Shown: positions 1-9,089 of the stretch, piece after piece | Layout of the letters: every line of letters begins with the position of its first letter | How positions within the stretch are numbered: the stretch's first letter is position 1 | NCBI RefSeq assembly: GCF_017792025.1 | Contig: NZ_CP046956.1 | Coordinates: forward strand, 496,001 to 560,000 | Length of the DNA stretch: 64,000 nt | Direction of reading: 5' to 3' | From: Sediminibacillus dalangtanensis | GTDB lineage: Bacteria > Bacillota > Bacilli > Bacillales > Amphibacillaceae | Notes under the pieces: generated by a model | The model's input: the letters and a program-made list of their open reading frames with translations, nothing else | What the model was told of the DNA's origin: nothing | Databases searched by the model: none | Position numbers and translations under genes: made by a program

Positions 1-2975
1 GGGTGAACAGTCGGTAGACCGCTGGAATCAGGAACAACGTGATAAAGGTTGCAAACAGCAGGCCGGAAATGATTACCGTCGCCATTGGCGCCTGGTAGTT
101 TCCGGATGTACCGGAGGCAAACGCTAATGGAAGCATTCCGCCGGCAGTCGTCAGCGTAGTCAGGAAAATCGGGCGAATCCGGTTTTTTCCCGCTTCCACT
201 AAAGCCGCATCAACGTTAGCACCATTCTTGCGCAACTGGTTGGTGCGATCGATCAGCAAAATCGCATTGTTAAGCACGATGCCAATCAACATGACAATAC
301 CCATACCTGACATGATACTTAGCTCGCGCTGTGTAAGAAATAAACCAACAATAACACCTACCACCGTCATCGGAATAATCGACATGACAATAAGCGGATG
401 GGCGAGATGATTGAATTGAACAGCCATCACCAGGTAGACAAGGAAAATAGCCAGAAGGAAAATTACTGCCATATCCATCATTAGTTCCTGCTGTTGTTCC
501 AGGTCTCCTGCAGTCGATATCGAATAGCCGCCAGGTAATTCATAGTCATCAATTAGCTTTTGTACCTCCCGGTTTATCGTGCCCAAGTCTTTCCCCTCAA
601 TATCGGCAGATACAGAGACATATCGTTCTCCGTTTGTATGGGAAATCTCATTCGGTGTTTCAACCGTTCTCAACGCCACAAATGAAGATAATTCCTGTTC
701 CCCTTGCGTCGTAGGGATTTTCTTTTCCAGTAGTTGTTTTTGACTGAGTGTTTCATCACTCCAGGCAGCTGAAAGCGGTATGGTTTCATCTTCGGTGACC
801 ATTTCACCTACCGGTATGTCCCAAAAAGCTTGCTCGATATACTGCTTGATTTGTCCTTGTGACAAACCGGCATCCTCAATCTTTTCTTTATTCAGCTCCA
901 CAACTTGTTCAGGAGAAGCGTTTTCCATGGAATGGGTGACTCCTACGATTCCCTCTATTTTTTTTAAGTCGGTGATAAACTGCTCGGTTAACCCATTCAG
1001 TTCAGAGAAATCCTCGCCGGCAATATGGACTTGGACCGGATAACCACCGCCGCCCGTCATGGCGTTTTGGACACTGGTTAACGGTGTCTTGTCTTCCAGA
1101 CTGCGCAGCGATGCCATGATATCCTCGTTGATATCCTTTTGCTCACGGGTAATGTCTTCTCCTTTGGTCATGTTGATAATAGCATAAAGCATATCGCCAT
1201 TATCCATGACATAGTTGGTTTCTACATCATCGATTTCCTGCAATTTGTTATCTATTTGCTGAACTAGCGTTTCTTTTTCTTCTGGTGAAATCCCGGTTTC
1301 TGTCTCCACCATCAATTCGGAATATCGGTTGAAAACGTCGGGCATGATAGTCATTGGCAGTTTGGTGACCAGGAACAGGGATGCGGCGAACAAGACGAAG
1401 AACAGACCGATTACCGACAAGCTATAACGTTTTTTGCGAACCGTCCAAGCAAGTATGCGCTGGTATAGCTGCAACATTTTCCCATCCTTTTGCGTGGCTT
1501 GCTTTTTCCCGAACTTCAAAAATCTTTCGGAAAGAGCGGGAATCAACGTAAAGGAAACAAGGACCGAACTGGTTAAGGTGAAAACGACCACCAAGGACAA
1601 CATAATCATGAATTGTGCAATTTCTCCTCCTAGCAATCCGATAGGAAGAAACACGACAATGGTGGTAAGCATCGAAGCGAAAACGGCAGTAGCTACTTCT
1701 TTTGTCCCTTGTAACACCGACTGTCGATTTGATAGTCCGGCTTCTTTTTTTCGATAAATGGATTCGAGAATAACAATGGATGAATCAACCATCATCCCTA
1801 TTCCTAATCCGAGTCCGATCAGGGTCAACATGTTGAAACTGTAATCAAACAGCCACATGGCCGTGAAAGTTAGCAGGATGGATGTCGGTATCGACAGGGC
1901 GATGATTGCGGTTGCCCGGATATTTCGCAGGAATAATAGCAAAACAGCAATTGCGATGATCCCGCCGATTAAAATGTTGTTACTGACACCATCTATGGAT
2001 TCCTGGACATAGTCAGCCTGGGCTACCATCTCATGAAGTTCGAAACCATTGACTAGACCTGCGTCTTCGATTTCTTTTATTTCAGCTCGTACTGCATCAG
2101 CCATTTCAATTTGACTGACACTATCAGTACGGCCCACTTGAACGAAAATAAAGTCTTTGCTGCCATTTTTCCAGACGAACGCGCCATCTTGGACAGGCTT
2201 TAGTGATACCTCGGCAACATCCTTTAAATGGATAACTCCGTCTGCTGTTGCGATTTCGGTGTTCTCAATATCCTGTATATCCGTGTAAGTGGTATCCCAT
2301 CGAAGGGAAGGAGAGTCTTCATCATTGCTGAAGCGGCCCAATGTCGCTTCACTGTTGGCGGTCTGTACGGCCTGAACCGCTTGCTGGGCATCCAGTGCAT
2401 GACTTATTAGCTTTTGTTCATCGAAAGCAATCACCGCTTTATGTTCTTCAATCCCGGATAGCGATACATCACGCACCTCAGCTAAATCCTCCAGCCGGGG
2501 CTCCAGAACATCTTTGGCGAAAGCTGTCATCTCTTCCATCGACCCGCCGGAAACATCCATGTAGAACTCGTAGCTTTGGTTGGAACCGTAACGACCGGTT
2601 TCGATATGTTCAACTGCAGGCATGTCTGCTGCAGCAGCATTAACCGACGATTCTACTTTTGGATAAAGTGCATCGCCTTTTCCTCTATCAAAGGTTACCT
2701 GCAAGGAGCTTCTCCCGATGCCTGTTGTTGATTCTACGTCTGTTACACCGTCCATAGCCAGTAACTGTTTTTCGATTGGATCGGTAATCGAACGTTCAAC
2801 ATCAGCAGACGCCATTTCTCCTGCTAGCATCTCTACGTAGGCTCCGTCCATGTCGATTGCAGGCATCAGTTCTTTGTCTAGTTTAACGGCAGCATAGCTG
2901 CCGATCATCAGAATAAGTACTACCAACAGCCCGATTAAAATCTTTCGTTTTAAAAAAAATTCCAACAGCTTCATT
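1..2975 (-). CDS. RND-family efflux transporter permease, C-terminus cut by window edge
   Basis: Inner-membrane proton-driven efflux pump of the AcrB/SwrC type, expected to export lipophilic compounds or lipopeptides. I translated the minus strand from the ATG at 2975, which follows an AAGGAGGATG ribosome binding site; 991 residues lie in the window. An N-terminal membrane helix (LIGLLVVLILMIGSYAAVKL) is followed by a porter domain rich in Gly/Asp. A block of membrane helices follows around residues 330-500 with the family-typical GIGMMVDSSIVILES. A second porter domain comes next, then a second helix block ending in the typical FLTTLTTAGGMLPLA. The Gram-positive family members are about 1030-1070 residues, so only a few dozen residues are missing. 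No membrane-fusion or outer-membrane partner is adjacent. The substrate cannot be inferred. Confidence 0.93.
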
Positions 2976-3441
2976 TACATCCTCCTTGATTGGTTTGTGG
3001 AACCCGCACATTGACAACGAACATCTATTTCTGCGTTTGTGTTCAGCAGAGGTAGTTAAGTCTTATGTTAAACCCAGGATGTTAACTTCTTGGGGAGAAA
3101 TAGTAAAAAGTTCATGAATTCTTAAGGGGAACAAATGTTGACTCGTTTATCACATGCTTTTTCATCCTATGTATATCTTATCGTTGCCTTATTTGTTGCA
3201 TAATGATCTCTGGATGTATCTCGACTAGGCCTTTAGACTGATGAGGAATTACTAGAAAAATGTAGTCTCCTGAGTTGGCGTTGTGCTTTCTAATGGTCAA
3301 CCATTCTTTTATATATGATTTTCCATATGTTGAATAGTTGTGTTGAGAACCTTTAGAAATTTTACTTCTCTTTGCGAGAAGTTACGATCTCTCTCTAACA
3401 TATGTCCACTTAGTATTAGGTATAGTACTTTTGTGCCAAAG
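2976..3441. other. intergenic stretch without a recognisable gene
   Basis: About 465 bases separate the start of the RND gene from the ectD terminator. Both neighbours are on the minus strand, so this should hold the RND promoter. I see AT-rich sequence, no convincing -35/-10 pair, and no ORF with a ribosome binding site. Confidence 0.5.
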
Positions 3442-3480
3442 AAAAAAACCATCAACGTATCGAAGACGCTGATGGTTTTA
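3442..3480 (-). terminator. rho-independent terminator of ectD
   Basis: AAACCATCA and TGATGGTTT form the stem. Read on the minus strand, it ends in a run of T (A-run 3442-3448). It lies 35 bases past the ectD stop. Confidence 0.85.
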
Positions 3481-3514
3481 TTTTGCGTTAAGGAGGTAAA
3501 ACGGTTTTTATAAA

Positions 3515-4405
3515 TCAACCCAGTACCGGGAGTTTTTTTCTAGCTGCGATAAATTCAGGCCTAGGCGCTGCGCCGGAGAATGGTTCGACCAGCCGGTTTT
3601 CTACGCTGTTATACACCATAAACAAGTTATTACGGCCATACGGCGTGATATTGCTGTTGCTGCCGTGCATCGTATTGCACTCGAACAGCAGTACGCTTCC
3701 TGCTGGTCCGGTCGGAACGGAAATACCATATTCTTCGGCAAGCCAACGCATGCTGTCATGGTCCGGTACGCCGAATTCCTGCATTTTTAATGATTTCTTA
3801 TAATGGTCTTCAGGTGCTTCTCCGATGCAGGAAATAAAATGCTCGTGAGAACCAGGAATCAACATCAGCGGTCCGTTAAAGGAATAGTTGTCAGACAATG
3901 CAATGGATACACTGACCGCACGCATCCGCGGCATTCCGTCTTCGACATGCCAAGTCTCGAAATCGGAATGCCAATAAAATTCTTTTCCGGTAAACCCTGG
4001 CTTATAGTTGATTCGTGACTGATTGACGTAGACATCGCCTCCGAGCAGGTAATTGACGATGTCCAAAAGTCGCTGGTCTGCAGAAACCTTATCAAAATAG
4101 TCACTGTTCTGGTGTACGGCAAAAATGGAACGAATTTCCTCACTTGTCGGTTCGCGGACGACCTCCGGCTTGTCCGATTGTTTGTATTCATCAGCCAGGC
4201 CGTAGATTTCTTTGCTCATCTCTTTTACTTCATTTTCGGAAAAGAAACTCTCCAACATCAAAAAGCCATTTTTTTCGTACGAGTCTATCTGTTGTTGCGA
4301 AAGTGGAGAATGATTTTCTTGTCCTTCTCCTGCATGAATGACCGGGTCCTTTCTCGGAATAATGCTGACTTCCTGACTTTTTCTGGACGGATATAGATCT
4401 TGCAT
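3515..4405 (-). CDS. ectD: ectoine 5-hydroxylase (EctD)
   Basis: Fe(II)/2-oxoglutarate dioxygenase that converts ectoine to 5-hydroxyectoine, a cytoplasmic compatible solute for salt and heat stress. The 296 residues match the usual family length. The diagnostic signature [17 protein letters not shown] is at residues 143-159. The iron facial triad is H146, D148 and H247 (CNTMH). A GGAGTGG-type ribosome binding site precedes the ATG. No ectA, ectB or ectC lies nearby, so ectoine itself must be made from another locus or imported. It is monocistronic, with its own terminator. The long upstream region (to 4843) is described separately. Confidence 0.97.
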   Translation of the reverse strand: MQDLYPSRKSQEVSIIPRKDPVIHAGEGQENHSPLSQQQIDSYEKNGFLMLESFFSENEVKEMSKEIYGLADEYKQSDKPEVVREPTSEEIRSIFAVHQNSDYFDKVSADQRLLDIVNYLLGGDVYVNQSRINYKPGFTGKEFYWHSDFETWHVEDGMPRMRAVSVSIALSDNYSFNGPLMLIPGSHEHFISCIGEAPEDHYKKSLKMQEFGVPDHDSMRWLAEEYGISVPTGPAGSVLLFECNTMHGSNSNITPYGRNNLFMVYNSVENRLVEPFSGAAPRPEFIAARKKLPVLG

Positions 4406-4843
4406 TAATCGCCACTCCCTTTTTGATTTTTTGTTTTGGATGATCCATTTTGCTTTTCTGCTAAGTAAGAAAACAAGCCTTTAAGTCTGTCCAAACAAAT
4501 CCGGACTCCTGCGAATTGATTCACCTATGTTTTGGTGTCCGGTAGTCCAAGCGGGGAATGCCACCTCCTTTTTAATGAACATTCAGAAAACTTTTTCACC
4601 TCCAACCCTAATAGACAAAAGCTTTATTGGCAAAGCCGCTGAGGGCGACTCTCGGTTAATACAGCCCTCTCTAAGACGGTTGGGAAGAAATATATAGCGC
4701 TTGAGTTGTTTATCTCAAGCTTGTGTAGGCAAGATAGTTGATTTGGGGCTAGTCCTTTTTAAAGAAACATAGGTGGTTTGGTATGTGAGAGGAGTTGGGT
4801 ATAAAACTTAGGAACCCAATATGGATCACCAAGGAGGAGCAAA
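4406..4843. other. divergent intergenic region between ectD and the coat genes
   Basis: It must contain the ectD promoter (minus) and the coat-gene promoter (plus). On the minus strand there are two very strong Shine-Dalgarno-like sequences (GGAGG at 4603-4599 and AAGGAGGTGG at 4570-4561) that precede no long ORF. A 24-codon frame starting with GTG at 4599 and ending at 4525 overlaps the second one. GAGGGC at about 4641-4646 can pair with a downstream GCCCTC, and CTTGAG/CTCAAG forms a small hairpin near 4702-4721. I could not match these to a known riboswitch. Confidence 0.4.
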
Positions 4844-5038
4844 ATGGCTAGCAATAAACTTGCTTTACATGAAACGCTAGAAGTGCATGAGATTCTTACC
4901 TTAAAACAGTCGGCGATTCTCAAGGCGTACGCGATGAAAACATTAGTGGAAGACGACACCTTGAAGCAAATGTTGGACAATGAAGTGAATCGTTCGGAAA
5001 AAGCTATTAAAGAACTAGAGGAAGTATTAGGTCAATAA
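4844..5038 (+). CDS. small CotF-related spore coat protein (YraE-like)
   Basis: A 64-residue, mostly helical, acidic protein. It starts at the ATG behind an excellent AAGGAGGAG site. Length and composition (LHETLEVHEILTLKQSAILK) resemble the short YraE/YraG-type partners of CotF-family coat proteins. It is followed after 21 bases by a CotF-domain protein, which suggests a two-gene operon expressed in the mother cell during sporulation. Assignment rests on resemblance and neighbourhood; no catalytic motif is expected. Confidence 0.75.
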   Translation: MASNKLALHETLEVHEILTLKQSAILKAYAMKTLVEDDTLKQMLDNEVNRSEKAIKELEEVLGQ

Positions 5039-5059
5039 ACAAAAGAGAGGATGACATAC

Positions 5060-5356
5060 ATGGAGCTATTGGATAAATTAAAGACAGCCGGAAAGATGCG
5101 AGATGAAGTAATTGCGACAGATTTTCTTGTAACTGCCAAAGCTGCAGTCAGAACATATGCTGTTGCTATCACGGAAACTGCTTCTCCAGAAGTCAGGGAT
5201 GTGTTGAAAAAACAATTGAATGAGGCGATTGATACACATGCTAAAATTGCTTCTTACATGATCAAAAATGAAATGTATCATGCTTATGATATAAATGAAC
5301 AGCTATCACACGACAAGGAAAAAGTAAAGAAAGCCTTGGAAATGGTCAATGGATAA
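5060..5356 (+). CDS. CotF-family spore coat protein (YraD/YraF-like)
   Basis: A 98-residue helical protein with the Coat_F pattern: DKLKTAGKMRDEVIATDFL, a central helix with VRTYAVAITETASPEVRDVL, and the family-typical HAKIASYMIKNEMYHAYD near residues 67-83. I start at the ATG at 5060 because the GAGAGG site at 5045-5050 then has 9-base spacing. An in-frame ATG at 5051 would sit directly on the site. It is probably co-transcribed with the preceding small coat protein. YraD of B. subtilis (99 residues) is a close size match. It should be located in the spore coat. Confidence 0.88.
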   Translation: MELLDKLKTAGKMRDEVIATDFLVTAKAAVRTYAVAITETASPEVRDVLKKQLNEAIDTHAKIASYMIKNEMYHAYDINEQLSHDKEKVKKALEMVNG

Positions 5357-5363
5357 AATAAAG

Positions 5364-5540
5364 AAAAGCGCAAGCGCCTTGATAAGGAACAGGCTAAAGC
5401 CGCCACGTTCTGTGGCAACGCCTGCATGACCCACATCGTTTGGGCCTCCGACAAGCTTAAGCAAAGCCTCGAAGTGGCGGCCTTTTGCCACACAGAGGAT
5501 TTGCTTAAGACCTCGAGGGGGTAGGCGCTGGAGCTAGACA
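5364..5540 (+). repeat. dispersed structured repeat element, copy 1
   Basis: About 175 bp running from AAAAGCGCAAGCGCCTTG to GGCGCTGGAGCTAGACA. The outer arms GCGCC and GGCGC can pair. Inside, a long hairpin has CTTAAGCAAAGCCTC pairing with GAGGATTTGCTTAAG and GTGGC pairing with GCCAC. A full inverted copy lies at 34415-34590 and a shortened one at 8090-8196. It encodes no supported protein. Confidence 0.85.
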
Positions 5541-5574
5541 TCTCTGAAATTTATACTTTCTTATCTTTGAATAA

Positions 5575-5614
5575 GGGCCCTGCATCCGATCAGTTGATCG
5601 TTCAGGGTCTTTTT
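5575..5614 (+). terminator. rho-independent terminator downstream of the coat genes
   Basis: GGCCCTG pairs with CAGGGTC (one G-U), with an inner GATCA/TGATC pairing, followed by TTTTTT. It ends transcription from the coat genes and repeat just before the convergent XRE gene. Confidence 0.75.
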
Positions 5615-5616
5615 TA

Positions 5617-5955
5617 TTACTTATTTTGTTTTTTCCATTCCAACATAACATTGATAATTTTAATAAGTGCTTGGCGATCTTCTTCGCCTAATTGGTTTAA
5701 ATGTAAGAGGATATTCATCTGCTCATCTTTAACATTCTCAGCGAGACGGAAGAGTTCGGAAATGGGAATCCCCAACGAAAGGGTGACTTTATGAATGGTA
5801 TTGATGGTAGGGTTTTTTTCACCTCTTTCAAGCTGGCCGATATAGGTGGGATGTAATCCGGACAAATGAGCCAGTTCCTCCTGACTAAGTACTTGCTGTT
5901 TCCTAATTGCTCTGAGCCGTTCACCTACTACTTTTGAAATTGGCTTCTGGTGCAT
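5617..5955 (-). CDS. XRE-family transcriptional regulator
   Basis: A 112-residue cytoplasmic DNA-binding protein. A helix-turn-helix occupies residues 9-65 (GERLRAIRKQQVLSQEELA, then LHPTYIGQLERGEKNPTINT). A short helical tail (LGEEDRQALIKIINVMLEW) probably serves dimerisation. The AGAGGTGAT site precedes the ATG. Its divergent intergenic region (5956-6210) holds three AT-rich dyads with centres about 30 bp apart, which are plausible operators for autoregulation and perhaps for sda control. Its targets are unknown; it is not the SinR of this genome, which lies at 10006-10377. Confidence 0.88.
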   Translation of the reverse strand: MHQKPISKVVGERLRAIRKQQVLSQEELAHLSGLHPTYIGQLERGEKNPTINTIHKVTLSLGIPISELFRLAENVKDEQMNILLHLNQLGEEDRQALIKIINVMLEWKKQNK

Positions 5956-5974
5956 GCTATCACCTCTATACTAG

Positions 5975-6051
5975 AAATATACATGGTATTTGTGAACAAC
6001 CGAAGATACTATAAATAGTGTTTTGTAAGCGTTGAAATACTAAAAGTATTT
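5975..6051. promoter_or_regulatory. three phased AT-rich dyads, possible operator array
   Basis: AAATA..TATTT (5975-5991), ACTATAAATAGT (6008-6019) and the perfect 7-3-7 dyad AAATACT-AAA-AGTATTT (6035-6051) have centres near 5983, 6013.5 and 6043, roughly three helical turns apart. They lie between the divergent XRE gene and sda. Confidence 0.45.
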
Positions 6052-6072
6052 TAGTAAGATGTTTATAGGCAA

Positions 6073-6104
6073 TTATCCCTATTGGTAAGGAACCGTATGG
6101 ATAA
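6073..6104. promoter_or_regulatory. DnaA-box-like sites upstream of sda
   Basis: TTATCCATA (minus strand, 6104-6096) differs from the consensus TTATCCACA at one base, and TTATCCCTA (plus, 6073-6081) differs at two. In B. subtilis sda transcription is controlled by DnaA, so the placement 100-140 bases before sda is meaningful. Confidence 0.5.
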
Positions 6105-6210
6105 GTAGAGAAGGTAATGGTTATAGAAAAAGGAAAGGTATTGCTGCTGTTTCAACTAGACGCAACTTTAAACTGGATGACATAACTATTGGGTTAAAGG
6201 TGATGTAAAA

Positions 6211-6342
6211 ATGTTTGATAACTTGTCAGATGATATTTTGATGGACGCTTATTTGAAGGCGCTTGAACTGGATTTAGAAAAGGATTTTATTTCCCTGCTG
6301 GAAAAGGCCTTAGTGTACCGTGGCCTGTATGTACCAAAGTAA
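6211..6342 (+). CDS. sda: Sda, checkpoint inhibitor of sporulation histidine kinase
   Basis: A 43-residue protein. The sequence LSDDILMDAYLKALELDLEK then DFISLLEKAL keeps the pattern of B. subtilis Sda (LSDELL..SY.KA.E..L..DFI.LIE). In that species Sda forms a helical hairpin that binds KinA and blocks phosphorelay activation when replication is disturbed. The AAAGGTGAT site is well spaced from the ATG. The C-terminal tail after the second helix is shorter and different (VYRGLYVPK). DnaA-like boxes lie upstream and a terminator follows at 6499. Identification is by sequence pattern, size and regulatory context. Confidence 0.88.
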   Translation: MFDNLSDDILMDAYLKALELDLEKDFISLLEKALVYRGLYVPK

Positions 6343-6498
6343 AGAACCTTACTTGATGCTGATTGTAGGGGACGACAGGTTGATCAAACAAGTTGACGTC
6401 ACGGAGATATAATTCACTAAACGATCAGGAAGGACCTACAGGCTTTTATGCACAAGGGTACTAGGACATGCAAATCAGATAATGAGCGTGAATTAGAA

Positions 6499-6535
6499 AG
6501 GCGCCCCCAATTAAATTGGGAGCGCCTAATTTTAT
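6499..6535 (+). terminator. terminator downstream of sda
   Basis: AGGCGC pairs with GCGCCT and CCCAAT with ATTGGG, followed by AATTTTAT. It lies about 155 bases beyond the sda stop. Confidence 0.7.
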
Positions 6536-6940
6536 GAACACTATAAGCAACTTGTCTTCTTCTAACAAGTATCAAACCAAATGAATGTTGCCGCGGTCTA
6601 AGTTCCACCTGGATGTTTTTAAAACTTAAACGACGTAAGCCCTACCTCTCTTACATCCTCACGGCTCCGAAGCCGATCCAGTGTGAATAAGTGTTGCTAA
6701 AAACTAAGCAGAATGCCAGTTTAATGAGACTTGTCATTCTTAATAAGTTACTTCTTTGGCGAAGTCCATTTTTAAATATAACATTCTGCCGGTGGAATGT
6801 CAATACTCTATATATGTTCACTTCCATTGTGTGCACATATAAAATATACCCTTCCTTGCTTCACCTTAACCCTACAGAAAATAAAATGATAAAAATTACC
6901 CAGAAAAAGATAAGTAAAGAAAGTAACAGGGAAAACTAAC

Positions 6941-7151
6941 GGGGTCAGGCCCCAAAACAGGAATAACTGCCAGAAAACCGGGTAAAAGAAAAGGCGGAGG
7001 GTCAGTCCCCGAGAACCCTATAATCTGATGGAATGGTGCTTCTGGGGACAGACCTTAAATCAGGACAAATCGTACCATAGCGACAATCTTGCTTTATTTG
7101 AAGGTGGATTTCGGTGGAATGGGGACTGACCCCACCCTCCTGACCCCACCC
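6941..7151. repeat. cluster of GGGGTCAGTCCCC-type palindromes
   Basis: Units GGGGTCAGGCCCC (6941), GGGTCAGTCCCC (6999), GGGGACAGACC (7044) and GGGGACTGACCCC (7121), followed by further TGACCCCACC halves. This is the same family as at 16234, 21186, 22163, 41321 and 43920. Confidence 0.85.
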
Positions 7152-7271
7152 TCTCCTGCTGCCTCCTCTCCAGTCACCAGTTGGCTGGACTGGCAGTTTT
7201 GGTGTTTTGTATTATAATAGGGAGGGTTGAGGATTTAATACAGATGATTTCATACTAAAGGAGTTGTTTTG

Positions 7272-8012
7272 GTGGTAAGTAAACTTGACATAAAATTAAT
7301 TGCATTAGACATGGACGGGACGTTGCTGAATTCGAACGAGGAAGTTTCGGAAGCGAATCGCAAGGCGATTACTGCAGCCCGCAATAATGGGGTGGAGGTT
7401 GTACTTTCCACCGGACGCCATCGGTCATCCTGCGAAGCACATGCAGTTTCTTTGAACCTTTCTTCTTATTTGATCACCGTAAATGGGAGTGAGATTTGGA
7501 CTTCAGAAGGCGAACTGGTATCCCGCCAGTCTTTGGATATCGAAACCATAAAAAAATTGGTCGATCTTAATGAACGATATGGCACACGCGCATGGATGGC
7601 TTCCACAGAAAAAGTCTTCCGTGGAGAGTTCCCTGCTGATTTGGAAGGATACGAATGGCTCAAAGTCGGAATCGATATCGACAGCGAAGAGGTCAAAAAT
7701 CGAATCCTTGAAGAATTGGAAGGTAATGATTTGCTCGAGCTAAGTAATTCTCATCCGATGAATATTGAAATCAATGCGGTCGGCATCAACAAAGCGAGAG
7801 CTCTTGAAAAAATTTGCGGGTTGATGGGCATTACGCTGGATCAGGTAATGACTGTAGGCGACAGTCTTAATGACATCAAAATGATTCAGGAAGCAGGACT
7901 TGGAGTAGCGATGGGCAATGCCCAGGAAGAAGTAAAACAGACTGCCGATTGGGTTACAACTGATAATAACCATGACGGAGTTGCCAAAGCAATCGAACAT
8001 TGGATTCTGTAA
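7272..8012 (+). CDS. Cof-type HAD-superfamily phosphatase
   Basis: A 246-residue cytoplasmic phosphatase. HAD motif I is LDMDGTLLNS (nucleophile D13, acid D15), motif II is LSTGR, motif III lysine lies in INKARAL, and motif IV is VGDSLNDIKM (D197, D201). The cap is the small C2 type of the Cof/YkrA/YidA group, which dephosphorylates sugar phosphates, FMN or related metabolites. I choose GTG at 7272 because it gives 8-base spacing from AAAGGAG; the adjacent TTG at 7269 is the alternative. A strong terminator follows directly. The substrate is not predictable from sequence. Confidence 0.92.
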   Translation: MVSKLDIKLIALDMDGTLLNSNEEVSEANRKAITAARNNGVEVVLSTGRHRSSCEAHAVSLNLSSYLITVNGSEIWTSEGELVSRQSLDIETIKKLVDLNERYGTRAWMASTEKVFRGEFPADLEGYEWLKVGIDIDSEEVKNRILEELEGNDLLELSNSHPMNIEINAVGINKARALEKICGLMGITLDQVMTVGDSLNDIKMIQEAGLGVAMGNAQEEVKQTADWVTTDNNHDGVAKAIEHWIL

Positions 8013-8023
8013 ATTCCGCAAGT

Positions 8024-8064
8024 CAACAAACGCCTGGTTTAGCATCCAGGCGTTTGTTGTTTCA
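8024..8064 (+). terminator. terminator of the HAD gene
   Basis: CAACAAACGCCTGG pairs perfectly with CCAGGCGTTTGTTG, followed by TTTC. Confidence 0.8.
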
Positions 8065-8089
8065 AGACACGAATGAGTGCTGTCCGGGC

Positions 8090-8196
8090 CAGCGCCTACT
8101 CCCCTCGAGGTCTTAAGCAATTTCTCTATGAGACAAAAACGTCCCTCCAAGGCCTTGCTTAAGCTTGTCGGGGGTGAGCAAGGCGCTCTGCTTTTA
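8090..8196 (-). repeat. dispersed structured repeat element, shortened copy 2
   Basis: It keeps one end (CCAGCGCCTACTCCCCTCGA, then GGTCTTAAGCAA), the opposite inner arm TTGCTTAAGCTTGTCGG, and a terminal AAGGCGCTCTGCTTTT. It lacks the GCATGACCC-containing middle seen in the full copies. It abuts the stop codon of the nucleotidyltransferase gene. Confidence 0.7.
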
Positions 8197-9072
8197 TTAA
8201 ATACCATTACGATTGTCGTTCAACGTATCTACTAGTTTCATTGCATAATCAGCGGCTTCTTCAGGATAGGCAATATCGAATTGTCTGCATACGTCAGTGG
8301 AAATCGTGCGAAAAAAATCCATGGTGTTTTTTAATGCTTCCCACATTTCCTCCTGCTCATAGTGTGCGTACAGCTTTTTGAACTCCTCACTGACTGCTGG
8401 CTCCGTCCATTTTTCAAAAAAACGATATCCATGCCAGATTTGGATGTCGGCACCTTTTCGTGCTTTCACTTGCTTCTTCAACATTAAAATAAGGCAGTCT
8501 TTCATATAGCCATCACAAATGGACTTTCCGTCCAACAGTTCCCCACGTCGAAACTTTTTCGCTGCCAGGTATGCATGATACCAAAAATCATGGATAAGGT
8601 TTTCAATATCCATAGTCGCCATCCCTTGGTTATTGGAGAGCGGCGCTTTCGCTTTTTGGATGATCGACCGGGTGATGTCATCTTTATCGATCACTACTTT
8701 TACCCCTTTGGCGAGAACATGGAGTACTTCCGTGTTTTTTTCCATCCCGGATAAGGATGCTACCGGAAACAAGGCAAAATCGACATCCAGTCCACCCTCA
8801 AACAGGACTCTTCGTTCCGTGCTATCTCCTACAGCAGTCCTTTCCAGAAAGGTAATAACAGGTCTCCCCATGTGTGACAACCATTCCGTATCTTTTAAAA
8901 AGGGTGCCGTATCTTTAGAGAAAATGACTAAATCGAGATCGGCCCATTCATCTGCCGGCATTTCTGTTCTTGCTCTGGAGCCGACAATGAAGGCGGCCCG
9001 GATGTTTTCGCTTTCTTCTGCATAAAGAACAAAACGTTTTATCAGATCATCAAAGGTTACTCGAGACATCAC
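8197..9072 (-). CDS. aminoglycoside 6-adenylyltransferase family protein (AadK-like)
   Basis: A 291-residue nucleotidyltransferase of the Adenyl_transf (AadK/ANT(6)) family, which adenylates streptomycin-type aminoglycosides with ATP in the cytoplasm. The nucleotidyltransferase core is near residues 28-50: GSRARTEMPADEWADLDLV, where GSR and D-x-D hold the metal-binding site. A further acidic strand, LDVDFALFP, is typical. The C-terminal half is helical (HDFWYHAYLAAKKFRRGE). GTG at 9072 has 8-base spacing from GGAGG and ATG at 9069 has 11, so the exact start is open. The YdcF-like gene ends 17 bases upstream, so the two are probably co-transcribed. Resistance activity is inferred only from family. 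Confidence 0.88.
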   Translation of the reverse strand: MMSRVTFDDLIKRFVLYAEESENIRAAFIVGSRARTEMPADEWADLDLVIFSKDTAPFLKDTEWLSHMGRPVITFLERTAVGDSTERRVLFEGGLDVDFALFPVASLSGMEKNTEVLHVLAKGVKVVIDKDDITRSIIQKAKAPLSNNQGMATMDIENLIHDFWYHAYLAAKKFRRGELLDGKSICDGYMKDCLILMLKKQVKARKGADIQIWHGYRFFEKWTEPAVSEEFKKLYAHYEQEEMWEALKNTMDFFRTISTDVCRQFDIAYPEEAADYAMKLVDTLNDNRNGI

Positions 9073-9089
9073 ACAGTACCCCTCCTTTA

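Larger units (their letters stand above)
6343..7271. other. 930-base gene-poor stretch
   Basis: Apart from the sda terminator and the cluster of GGGG-type palindromes at 6941-7151 I find no supported gene. TATAAT at 7213-7218 is a likely -10 for the HAD gene, without a good -35. Confidence 0.5.

Noticed and set aside
2228..2643. Plus-strand frames inside the RND gene
   Set aside because: They are shadows of the long, clearly coding minus-strand efflux gene.
3309..3518. 69-codon frame on the minus strand downstream of ectD
   Set aside because: It runs through the ectD terminator hairpin, has no ribosome binding site and has no recognisable content.
4603..4740. Possible riboswitch in the ectD/coat intergenic region
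   Set aside because: Small pairings exist, but I could not match any conserved core (c-di-AMP, c-di-GMP, TPP, glycine) by eye.
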